Shown: piece after piece, positions 1-6,939 of the stretch | Layout: each line of letters opens with the position of its first letter | How positions within the stretch are numbered: the stretch's first letter is position 1 | Origin: Sporomusaceae bacterium | GTDB lineage: Bacteria > Bacillota > Negativicutes > DSM-13327 | Length of the DNA: 10,841 bases | Assembly: GCA_027492445.1 (NCBI GenBank) | Contig: JAPUES010000164.1 | Span: 1 to 10,841, forward strand | Direction of reading: 5' to 3' | Notes under the pieces: generated by a model | Told to the model about the DNA's origin: nothing | Database searches by the model: none | Seen by the model: only the letters and a program-made list of their open reading frames with translations | Translations under genes and position numbers: made by a program

Positions 1-1
1 A

Positions 2-1399
2 AAATTATCATCAGGTCTTCGTATCAACAAAGCTGGTGACGATGCTGCTGGACTATCCATTTCTGAAAAAATGCGTGCTCAGATTCGTGGCTTGGATCAA
101 GCAACTGCCAACTCCCAAGATGGTATTTCTTTAATCCAAACTGCTGAGGGTGGACTAAGCGAAACTCATAGCATTCTGCAACGTATGCGTGAACTAGCTG
201 TTCAATCCGCTACTGATACAAATACTAATGATGACCGTGCTAAAATTCAAAGCGAAGTTGACCAACTAGCGAAGGAAATCACTCGTATTTCCAATACTAC
301 TGAGTTTAATACACAAAATTTGTTAGCAGGTGGATTGCAAGATACGTTCCATATTGGTGCGAATGCAGGACAAAATGTTGCAATGTCTATTAACGCTATG
401 GATGCTCAATCTTTGGGCGTTGCTGGCTCACAAAAGAGTTTCAATACATTTGCTGCTAACGGTTCAGGGATAAGTAATGCAACAAATGCGTCAAGAGGTA
501 TATCTGCATCTAGTTATTATGTAGGTGTCACTACTTCTTCTGCAACTGTTGGCGCAGTTAATGTTGATTCTGTTACTCAGACAACAAATACGAGCGTATT
601 AACTGTCAGTGCTGGTGCTTCTTATACTGGTACTTCTGATAAAGTTTATACGGTCAAAATTGATGGTCTAGTTGGGACAACTACTGGTAATACAGTAACT
701 AGTATAAAATATTCTACAGATGGTGGAACAAGTTGGAGTTCTTACTCAGGTTCCTTATCGGCTGGAGCTACCATTGATGGAATGAACTTTACTCTAGGAG
801 CATCTGCAGTTCAAGCGTATACTGTAGGTGACCAGTACTCTTTCACTGCAACAGCTGCTAAAGCGACTCTTACATTAAGAGATAATACTGGTACTAATAT
901 TGGTGCAACCCAAACTGTTCATAAGGGTGATGTTAAGGCAACTGTTGGTAATGGCGAAACTGGTAATACTGTTGACGTAGGATTCTCTTTCGCTGCTCTA
1001 GGGGCTGCAAGTGCAAGTTTCACTATTGCTGATACTAAATCTTCCGCAGCTGTAGTTAATGATGGTATAGTAAATACACAAGCGGTAGCTGCTGTAGGTA
1101 TTAATGTAAGTGATCAAACTGCTGCTAATACTGCGATTACGACCATTGATAATGCGATTAAAACTGTATCTGTTGAACGCTCTAAATTGGGCGCATACCA
1201 AAATCGCTTAGAACATACTATTGCGAACCTTGGAACTTCTTCTGAAAACATGACTGCTGCTGAATCTCGTATTCGTGACGTAGACATGGCGAAAGAAATG
1301 ATGAGTTTCCAAAAGAATCAAATTCTTTCTCAAGCTGCTACTTCCATGTTGGCGCAAGCTAATCAACAACCACAAAACGTTCTTAAATTACTTGGTTAA
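2..1399 (+). CDS. Flagellin, 5'-truncated by the window edge
   Basis: Major filament subunit, secreted by the flagellar type III apparatus and polymerised outside the cell. The frame is open from base 2 and gives 465 residues. It begins inside the conserved N-terminal D0/D1 helices (LSSGLRINKAGDDAAGLSIS, then MRAQIRGLDQA and a QTAEGGLSETHSILQRMREL block), so only about 30 N-terminal residues are missing. The C-terminal D1/D0 helices are complete (SRIRDVDMAKEMMSFQKNQI, ending QPQNVLKLLG). Between them, about residues 141-360, lies a variable Ser/Thr/Gly/Ala-rich surface domain that includes an S-T-D-G-G-T-S-W motif and a VGDQYSFTATA strand. This is the expected region for O-glycosylation. There are no cysteines, as is usual for flagellins. 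A strong terminator follows, and glycan genes lie directly downstream, so this is probably the acceptor of that glycan. The identity is certain; the glycosylation is inferred. Confidence 0.97.
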   Translation, partial: KLSSGLRINKAGDDAAGLSISEKMRAQIRGLDQATANSQDGISLIQTAEGGLSETHSILQRMRELAVQSATDTNTNDDRAKIQSEVDQLAKEITRISNTTEFNTQNLLAGGLQDTFHIGANAGQNVAMSINAMDAQSLGVAGSQKSFNTFAANGSGISNATNASRGISASSYYVGVTTSSATVGAVNVDSVTQTTNTSVLTVSAGASYTGTSDKVYTVKIDGLVGTTTGNTVTSIKYSTDGGTSWSSYSGSLSAGATIDGMNFTLGASAVQAYTVGDQYSFTATAAKATLTLRDNTGTNIGATQTVHKGDVKATVGNGETGNTVDVGFSFAALGAASASFTIADTKSSAAVVNDGIVNTQAVAAVGINVSDQTAANTAITTIDNAIKTVSVERSKLGAYQNRLEHTIANLGTSSENMTAAESRIRDVDMAKEMMSFQKNQILSQAATSMLAQANQQPQNVLKLLG

Positions 1400-1432
1400 T
1401 ATTAGTTAAACCCTCTTATTAGTTGGTCATCT

Positions 1433-1467
1433 AGATAAGTCAGAGAATTTTCTCTGACTTATCTTTT
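1433..1467 (+). terminator. Intrinsic terminator after flagellin
   Basis: The arm at 1433-1447 (AGATAAGTCAGAGAA) is perfectly complementary to 1450-1464, and a TTTT run ends at 1467. In practice this is a 13-bp stem (1433-1445 with 1452-1464) closed by an AATTTT loop. It begins 34 bases after the flagellin stop codon and should separate the highly expressed flagellin message from the glycan operon that follows. Confidence 0.9.
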
Positions 1468-1505
1468 ATCTACATAGAGTTATTTTTGTTTTTTCAGTAT
1501 TAACT

Positions 1506-1524
1506 GGGGGATATTATTATTATT
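1506..1524 (+). promoter_or_regulatory. Ribosome binding site of maf with (ATT)4 spacer
   Basis: A GGGGGAT Shine-Dalgarno-like run (1506-1512) is followed by four perfect ATT triplets (1513-1524) that abut the ATG at 1525. The spacing from the G run to the start codon is about 14 bases, longer than the usual 5-9. Gain or loss of one triplet would change the spacing by 3 without touching the reading frame. No convincing sigma-A or sigma-28 promoter was found by eye between the terminator and this site. Confidence 0.5.
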
Positions 1525-3270
1525 ATGAATACTAAAATACATTACCGAATTATTCCTTCCCAATCCCGTATTCCGACTGTTCAGGCTCAAAAAGATGGTG
1601 AGGCATTTTATCTCCATAGTACAGTTCAGCCTATGGGGGAAGCAACGGATTGGGTTAAACGATTGGAATTGACAGCTAATACTTGCTATGTTATTTTAGG
1701 TGCTGGACTAGGATATCATATTCAGGCACTGCTTGAAAATCTTCCTGAGAACTCAAAAGTTTGGGTTTTGCACACTCGTTCAGAAGCTGAACTACTAGAC
1801 TATACAGGTAATAAGTCTTCACAAAGTTGGATGTTAGACAAGCGATTATCTTTTTTATATTTGATAAATATTCATAATATGGCCATTTATATTGCCAATA
1901 GTATGATTGAAAATAAAATTAAAAGAATTTGTCTGTGTAGACATTTTCCTACCATGCGACTTGCTACAAGCGAGTATCAGTACATTGAAAGTGAGTTGAC
2001 GTTGGCGGTTAGAAAAATTATGGCTCTTAATTTTAATATTAATGTGTCAACGGAATATAAGTTTTTGTTGAATTATTGGCGGAATTTTTCGGAATTTATT
2101 TTTAATCCAGCTCTTCACTATTGGAATAATATGTTTGCTGATTTGCCAATTATCATTGTGGGAGCTGGTCCATCTTTAAATAAAAATATCTCAGAAGTAA
2201 AGCAATGTGTTGACAAGGCAATAATTATTGCTGCGGGTACAGCAGTGGGAGCATTGTATAAACATGGAATCATTCCTCATTTTATTATAGTTACGGATGC
2301 TAACCCAGAAATGTCTGAATCAATTAAAGCATTTATTTCTGTTGATACAGTATTGTTAGCGACTACTAGTGTGGATTCTGAAGTCGTTGCCAATTATATA
2401 GGACCAAAATGTTTTTTCGAAACTTGGAGTGGTTATACTGGTGAATTTACAAAATATCTTCCGAAAACGATTGCTATCAATCAAACTAGTAGTGTGTCCA
2501 CTGCCGCAGTGGATTTTGCCCGTAAATGTGGTGCAGCTACCATTATCCTTGTAGGGCAGGATTTAGCTTTTGGTGAGAGCAATCAGGAACACGCTACTGG
2601 TGTCCAAGCGCCTAGTTATAAAGGGTGGGCTACGATTAAAGTTCCTGGTTATTATGGTGGGGAAGTCGATTCAGTTGAAGCCTTTAAGATAGTCGTTGAT
2701 CACTTTAATCAATATGTACCGAATTGGTCGCATGTTGACTTTATTAATGCTACCGAAGGTGGTGCATTGATAAAGTCTATGCGTAATGTTCCATTGGAGA
2801 CCGTCCGACGGAATATGCTGGTGAAAAAGATAGATAAGGATGCTCTCTTTGCGCTGTTTAGACAGGGGGATTGTGATCTACTGCAGTTTGAAAAAATAGC
2901 AGGTTATCTGCATAAAATGTCTAAATTACTTAGAAAATTAAATATAGAGGTACAAGAATTTTGTGATATGGAACAAGCTATCATAGTGAGTGAAAAAACT
3001 GAAAGAGCAGTGACGCCGCAAGATGTTGAACGCTTTGAAAATTTTTATAAGAGGATAAAACGTCGAAATGTATATTCTTATATTTCTAAAGCAGTAGATA
3101 GTTGGTTGACTTTATTGAAATTTCAAATTGATGATGGTATGCCTCTGGATCAACAGTATGAGTTTTATTGGAATATTACAGGTGATGTAAAGCGTATGCT
3201 TGGTGATTTGACAGAATCATTAACGAAAAATATGAGTGTAATTGACCGTCATAAGCGAGGTTTGAAATGA
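1525..3270 (+). CDS. Maf-type motility-associated glycosyltransferase (DUF115/MptE-like)
   Basis: Cytoplasmic 581-residue protein of the motility accessory factor family. Members transfer nonulosonic acids (pseudaminic or legionaminic) from their CMP form to Ser/Thr of flagellin before export. An N-terminal region carries a Rossmann-like VILGAGLGYH (residues 56-65). The central MptE-like domain shows IIIVGAGPSLNKN (209-221), TDANPE (257-262), SSVSTAAVDFA (322-332), VGQDLAFG (343-350) and NATEGGALI (408-416), all typical of the family. The C-terminal part, about 430-581, is helical and charged, with no membrane segment or signal peptide. The length is usual for the family. Its position between flagellin and the leg genes strongly supports flagellin sialylation-type modification. 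Its stop codon overlaps the next start by 4 bases (ATGA). Donor specificity (legionaminic rather than another nonulosonate) is inferred from the neighbours. Confidence 0.92.
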   Translation: MNTKIHYRIIPSQSRIPTVQAQKDGEAFYLHSTVQPMGEATDWVKRLELTANTCYVILGAGLGYHIQALLENLPENSKVWVLHTRSEAELLDYTGNKSSQSWMLDKRLSFLYLINIHNMAIYIANSMIENKIKRICLCRHFPTMRLATSEYQYIESELTLAVRKIMALNFNINVSTEYKFLLNYWRNFSEFIFNPALHYWNNMFADLPIIIVGAGPSLNKNISEVKQCVDKAIIIAAGTAVGALYKHGIIPHFIIVTDANPEMSESIKAFISVDTVLLATTSVDSEVVANYIGPKCFFETWSGYTGEFTKYLPKTIAINQTSSVSTAAVDFARKCGAATIILVGQDLAFGESNQEHATGVQAPSYKGWATIKVPGYYGGEVDSVEAFKIVVDHFNQYVPNWSHVDFINATEGGALIKSMRNVPLETVRRNMLVKKIDKDALFALFRQGDCDLLQFEKIAGYLHKMSKLLRKLNIEVQEFCDMEQAIIVSEKTERAVTPQDVERFENFYKRIKRRNVYSYISKAVDSWLTLLKFQIDDGMPLDQQYEFYWNITGDVKRMLGDLTESLTKNMSVIDRHKRGLK

Positions 3271-3563
3271 ATTTACAAAACAATACAGAAATGGCGGTTT
3301 TGGCAGTCCTAATTATTGGGACGATTGATGAGTACTACGATTGCTCATTTAAAGTTAGCAATGAGAACTGCTTTGGTATTCTTCTTAAGTTAATTGAACA
3401 ATTAGAGGCTTTAGTAAGGGTAATGAAGGATGCAAATCAAGAACATGAATTGCGGGATATTTTGCATGAAATTGCCAATGCTATGGTGAGTCAGGACTAT
3501 GTGCTGATAAGGGATCTGCTACATTATGAATTGCGTAGCAAGTTGGATGTATTGCAAAAATAA
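3267..3563 (+). CDS. Small helical hypothetical protein coupled to maf
   Basis: A 98-residue acidic protein that I do not recognise with confidence. The start ATG overlaps the maf stop (ATGA), and GCGAGG (3255-3260) sits six bases upstream, so translational coupling to maf is likely. The N-terminal ~20 residues are fairly hydrophobic (MAVLAVLIIGTI) but run into acidic IDEYYD and lack a signal-peptide charge pattern. The rest reads as amphipathic helices with Leu/Ile heptad-like spacing (ILLKLIEQLEALVRVM). It ends with QDYVLIRDLLHYELRSKLDV, a D-x-V-L-x-x-D-L-L-x-Y-E-L pattern that I associate, from memory only, with short helical proteins found beside maf genes. A partner or helper of Maf or of flagellin is plausible. 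A FliS-like chaperone is an alternative, but no FliS signature is seen. Confidence 0.8.
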   Translation: MNLQNNTEMAVLAVLIIGTIDEYYDCSFKVSNENCFGILLKLIEQLEALVRVMKDANQEHELRDILHEIANAMVSQDYVLIRDLLHYELRSKLDVLQK

Positions 3564-3586
3564 TGTTAACCAGCTGGAGGCTTTTT

Positions 3587-4597
3587 ATGTTAGCAAAATC
3601 TAAAAAAATACTTATTACTGGTGCTGATGGGTTTATTGGTTCCCATCTGACAGAAACGTTTGTGCGTGAAGGTTATAAGGTACAGGCTTTTGTTATGTAT
3701 AATTCTTTTAATTCTTGGGGATGGCTTGATGATTCTCCAAAAGAGATTAAAGAAAATCTAGAAGTTTTTGCTGGAGATATCCGTGACCCCTATGGCGTAA
3801 AAGAAGCGATGAAAGGTTGCGATATCGTACTGCATTTGGCCGCTCTTATTGCCATTCCTTATTCTTATCACTCACCAGATACTTATGTCGATACTAATAT
3901 AAAAGGAACTCTTAATATTATACAAGCAGCCCGAGAACTGGGAGTGGAAAAAGTAGTTCACACCTCCACTAGTGAAGTGTATGGTACTGCTCAGTTTGTA
4001 CCAATTACAGAAGAACATCCTTTGCAGGGACAATCTCCCTATTCAGCTAGCAAAATTGGTGCTGACCAGCTTGCTATGTCCTTCTACAATTCTTTTAGCA
4101 CTCCTGTAGCGATTATTCGTCCTTTTAATACATACGGACCACGGCAGTCGGCTAGAGCTGTTATTCCTACCATCATTACACAAATCGCCAATGGTAAACG
4201 TACCATAAAATTAGGATCAATATCGCCAACTAGAGATTTTAATTATATACAAGATACAGTACGTGGTTTTATGGCTGTGGCTGATTCAAATCATTCTGTT
4301 GGTCAGGTGATTAACATTGGCAGTAATTATGAAATTACTATCGGTGATACAGTTAAGTTGATTGCTGAAGTCATGGGTGCTAAGATTGAAATAGAAACAG
4401 ATGAAAATCGTTTGCGACCTGAAAAAAGTGAAGTAGAACGCTTGTGGGCGAATAATGCCAAGGCAAAAAAAATAGTAGGTTGGGAACCTCTTTATGGTGG
4501 ACGGGAAGGGTTTAAAAGAGGGCTTCAGGAAACAGTAGAGTGGTTTATCAATCGTGAAAATCTAAAAAAATATAAGGCAGATGTGTATAACATATGA
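3587..4597 (+). CDS. legB: LegB-type NAD-dependent 4,6-dehydratase
   Basis: Extended short-chain dehydrogenase/reductase of 336 residues. It would convert an NDP-GlcNAc (GDP-linked in Campylobacter) to the 4-keto-6-deoxy sugar, the first committed step of the legionaminic acid route. It has the NAD-binding TGADGFIG (11-18), GD at 63-64, HLAA (83-86), the TSTSEVYG active-site stretch (126-133), catalytic YSASK (Tyr152, Lys156) and RPFNTYGPRQ (179-188). The active-site triplet is T-S-E where RmlB-type dehydratases have T-D-E; this appears normal for LegB. I chose the ATG at 3587 because GGAGG (3576-3580) lies six bases upstream and the product then starts close to the Rossmann fold. An in-frame ATG at 3563, overlapping the previous stop, would add eight residues but has no good ribosome binding site. 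The stop overlaps the legC start. Confidence 0.93.
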   Translation: MLAKSKKILITGADGFIGSHLTETFVREGYKVQAFVMYNSFNSWGWLDDSPKEIKENLEVFAGDIRDPYGVKEAMKGCDIVLHLAALIAIPYSYHSPDTYVDTNIKGTLNIIQAARELGVEKVVHTSTSEVYGTAQFVPITEEHPLQGQSPYSASKIGADQLAMSFYNSFSTPVAIIRPFNTYGPRQSARAVIPTIITQIANGKRTIKLGSISPTRDFNYIQDTVRGFMAVADSNHSVGQVINIGSNYEITIGDTVKLIAEVMGAKIEIETDENRLRPEKSEVERLWANNAKAKKIVGWEPLYGGREGFKRGLQETVEWFINRENLKKYKADVYNI

Positions 4598-5775
4598 TGA
4601 AAGAAAACGCTAAAAATATGTTGGATATTGAAGCTGTTGTCAAGGGGATTCGCTCTGTGTTGCCTGATAATCGCCAAACAGTCGGGCTACATGAACCCTG
4701 TTTTGGGGGCAATGAGTGGATTTATGTGAAGGAGTGTTTGGATACGGGGTGGGTTTCATCGGTTGGGAAATTTGTGGATCAGTTTGAGGAAAAACTGGCG
4801 CAGTTTACGGGGGTGCAAAAGGCAGTAGCTGTTGTCAATGGAACGGCTGCCCTACATATTTGTTTACAATTAGTCGGGGTAGAGCAGAATGATGAAGTTC
4901 TCCTTCCAGCGCTGACCTTTATTGCTACAGCCAATGCCATCACCTATTGTGGTGCGATTCCTCATTTTGTTGACAGTGAAGTGCGTACATTGGGAATAGA
5001 TGTGACAAAATTGCGTGAATATCTTCTAAAAGTTGCAGAGTTAAGACATGAAGGTTGTTTTAACAAATCAACAGGTCGACGAATTAAGGCTGTTATTCCT
5101 ATGCACACATTTGGGCACCCTGTTGATTTAGATGCGTTAGTAGATGTTTGTGAAGAGTTTAAAATTGAATTAATTGAAGATGCTGCCGAATCCCTAGGTT
5201 CTTATTATAAGGGCAAACATACGGGCAATTGGGGCAAGGTAGCTGCAGTCAGTTTTAATGGTAATAAATTACTAACAACTGGTGGCGGTGGTGCAATACT
5301 TACTAATGATGAACGTCTTGGCAAATTAGCCAAGCATTTGACAACTCAAGCAAAATTGCCACATAAGTGGGAATTTTGTCATGATATGATCGGATATAAT
5401 TATCGTATGCCCAATATTAATGCAGCCCTTGGTTGTGCGCAAATAGAGCTATTACCCATGTTCTTGGAGAAAAAACGTGATTTAGTTAAGCGTTATAGTG
5501 TTGCTCTCTCTGAAATAGAGGGGGTTAATTTATTTATAGAACCTTCCTTTGCAAAAAGTAACTATTGGTTGAATTTGATTTTATTGGCTCCGCAGCATGC
5601 GAAAAAAAGAGATGAGTTGCTAGGACTGCTACATAACGAGGGGATTTTATGTAGACCAGCATGGGAACTCATGTATAATCTTCAGATGTATAAAGATTTT
5701 CCGCGAATGGTTTGTGAGTGTGCTGAGGATATTTCATCAAGGTTGATTAATATTCCCAGCAGTGTAAATTTGTAA
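4594..5775 (+). CDS. legC: LegC-type PLP-dependent sugar aminotransferase
   Basis: DegT/DnrJ/EryC1-family aminotransferase of 393 residues. It would aminate C4 of the LegB product, usually with glutamate as donor, giving the 4-amino-4,6-dideoxy sugar. Evidence includes GGNEWIYVKECLDTGWVSSV near residue 38, typical of LegC; NGTAALH (82-88) for phosphate binding; EDAAES (195-200, Asp196 facing the PLP ring nitrogen); and SFNGNK with Schiff-base Lys225, followed by a glycine run (TTGGGG). The C-terminal INIPSS motif is also family-like. The start is uncertain: ATGs at 4594, 4597 and 4618 are in frame and none has a strong ribosome binding site. The first overlaps the legB stop (ATGATG), which suggests translational coupling. 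The 5' part of the gene is unusually G-rich (see findings). Confidence 0.93.
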   Translation: MMKENAKNMLDIEAVVKGIRSVLPDNRQTVGLHEPCFGGNEWIYVKECLDTGWVSSVGKFVDQFEEKLAQFTGVQKAVAVVNGTAALHICLQLVGVEQNDEVLLPALTFIATANAITYCGAIPHFVDSEVRTLGIDVTKLREYLLKVAELRHEGCFNKSTGRRIKAVIPMHTFGHPVDLDALVDVCEEFKIELIEDAAESLGSYYKGKHTGNWGKVAAVSFNGNKLLTTGGGGAILTNDERLGKLAKHLTTQAKLPHKWEFCHDMIGYNYRMPNINAALGCAQIELLPMFLEKKRDLVKRYSVALSEIEGVNLFIEPSFAKSNYWLNLILLAPQHAKKRDELLGLLHNEGILCRPAWELMYNLQMYKDFPRMVCECAEDISSRLINIPSSVNL

Positions 5776-5791
5776 AGGACAAGTGGTCGAT

Positions 5792-6937
5792 GTGCGCAAA
5801 ATTTGTGTGGTAACAGGAACGCGATCAGATTATGGATTATTGTATTGGTTAATGAAAACAATTCAAGTTGATTTGGAATTGCAATTACAGTTAATCGTTA
5901 CAGGGATGCATTTATCACCTGAATTTGGACTAACTTATAAACAAATTGAAGATGATGGCTTTATTAGTGATGTGCAGATAGAGATGTTATTATCAAGTGA
6001 TACACCTGTAGGTATTGCTAAATCAATTGGTCTGGGTGTAATTGGCTTTGCAGAGGCTTTTTATAGGCTCAAGCCTGATATTGTAGTTGTATTGGGTGAT
6101 CGCTATGAAATATTAGCGGCAACTCAGGCGGCGATGGTAGCAAGAATACCGATTGCTCATATCGGTGGTGGTGACATAACAGAAGGTGCATTTGATGAAG
6201 CTATACGGCATAGTATTACGAAGATGTCCTTTTTGCACTTCGTTACAAATTCCGTGGCTGCGCGTAGAATCATGCAGATGGGGGAGAACCCTGATTTTGT
6301 TTATAACGTTGGAAGTTTAGGGATAGAACAGATCAAGAAGACCAAGTTGCTTGTTAGAGAAGATCTTGAAAGTCGCTTAAAATTCCGTTTTATGCTTAAA
6401 AATATACTCATTACGTTTCACCCAGCTACCTTAGATGACCAAAGTGCTGAAGCGCAATTTAGTGAAGTGCTAACTGCGCTTGAGCAGTTGGGCGATCAAG
6501 TAGGATTACTCTTTACAAAACCTAATTCTGATCCTGGTGGTCGTGTAATTATTCAGTTAATAGACAATTTCGTTGCGCGACACTCCAATGCTAGAGCATA
6601 TACGTCCCTAGGTTCACTGATTTGGTTAAGTGCAATTGCTCAAGTTGATGCAGTTGTTGGAAATTCTTCAGCAGGGCTTTATGAAGTGCCCTCGTTTCAA
6701 AAGCCTACAGTAAATATTGGTAGTCGTCAAAGTGGGCGTCTGCAAGCTCCTTCTGTTATAAATTGTATTACAGAAGCGATCTCGATAGAGAAGGCTATTC
6801 GCCAAGCTTTTACAAAAGATTGTTCAGAAACTGTTAATCCATATGGCGATGGGAATACTGCAAAAAAAATAGTATCTATTTTGAAAGAAGTTCCTATTAA
6901 CTCTGGTTTGTTAAAGAAAAAATTTTTTGAGGTGTAG
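5792..6937 (+). CDS. legG: LegG/NeuC-type hydrolysing NDP-sugar 2-epimerase
   Basis: UDP-GlcNAc 2-epimerase fold (GT-B-like) of 381 residues. In this pathway it would invert C2 and release NDP, giving the free 2,4-diacetamido-2,4,6-trideoxymannose. Visible family features are VTGTRSDYGLL near the N-terminus (TGTRSDYG 8-15), LGDRYE (101-106), HIGGGDITEGAFDEAIRH (123-140), HPATLDD (210-216), the nucleotide-binding VVGNSSAGLYE (288-298) and NIGSRQSGR (308-316). GTG at 5792 gives MRKICVVTGTR, matching the usual NeuC N-terminus, with AAAGGA 12 bases upstream. An in-frame GTG at 5783 adds three residues but sits only three bases from that site. Sequence alone does not separate LegG from sialic-acid NeuC; the LegB/LegC neighbours decide for LegG. 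Confidence 0.92.
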   Translation: MRKICVVTGTRSDYGLLYWLMKTIQVDLELQLQLIVTGMHLSPEFGLTYKQIEDDGFISDVQIEMLLSSDTPVGIAKSIGLGVIGFAEAFYRLKPDIVVVLGDRYEILAATQAAMVARIPIAHIGGGDITEGAFDEAIRHSITKMSFLHFVTNSVAARRIMQMGENPDFVYNVGSLGIEQIKKTKLLVREDLESRLKFRFMLKNILITFHPATLDDQSAEAQFSEVLTALEQLGDQVGLLFTKPNSDPGGRVIIQLIDNFVARHSNARAYTSLGSLIWLSAIAQVDAVVGNSSAGLYEVPSFQKPTVNIGSRQSGRLQAPSVINCITEAISIEKAIRQAFTKDCSETVNPYGDGNTAKKIVSILKEVPINSGLLKKKFFEV

Positions 6938-6939
6938 CC

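Noticed and set aside
998..1201. Reverse-strand open frame of 67 codons inside flagellin
   Set aside because: It lies antisense to conserved flagellin codons, has low-complexity Ser/Tyr/Ile composition and shows no convincing ribosome binding site.
1498..1520. TATTAA and TATTAT boxes as a -10 element for maf
   Set aside because: No -35-like hexamer lies at suitable spacing, and a start from the TATTAT boxes would leave the Shine-Dalgarno upstream of the transcript.
3563..3586. Longer legB start at an ATG overlapping the preceding TAA
   Set aside because: The GGAGG site lies downstream of this ATG and is well placed for the ATG at 3587; the extra eight residues are not family-like.
4705..4760. 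G-quadruplex in legC
   Set aside because: The G runs of three or more are too widely spaced for a confident four-tract motif; only a general G-rich skew is supported.
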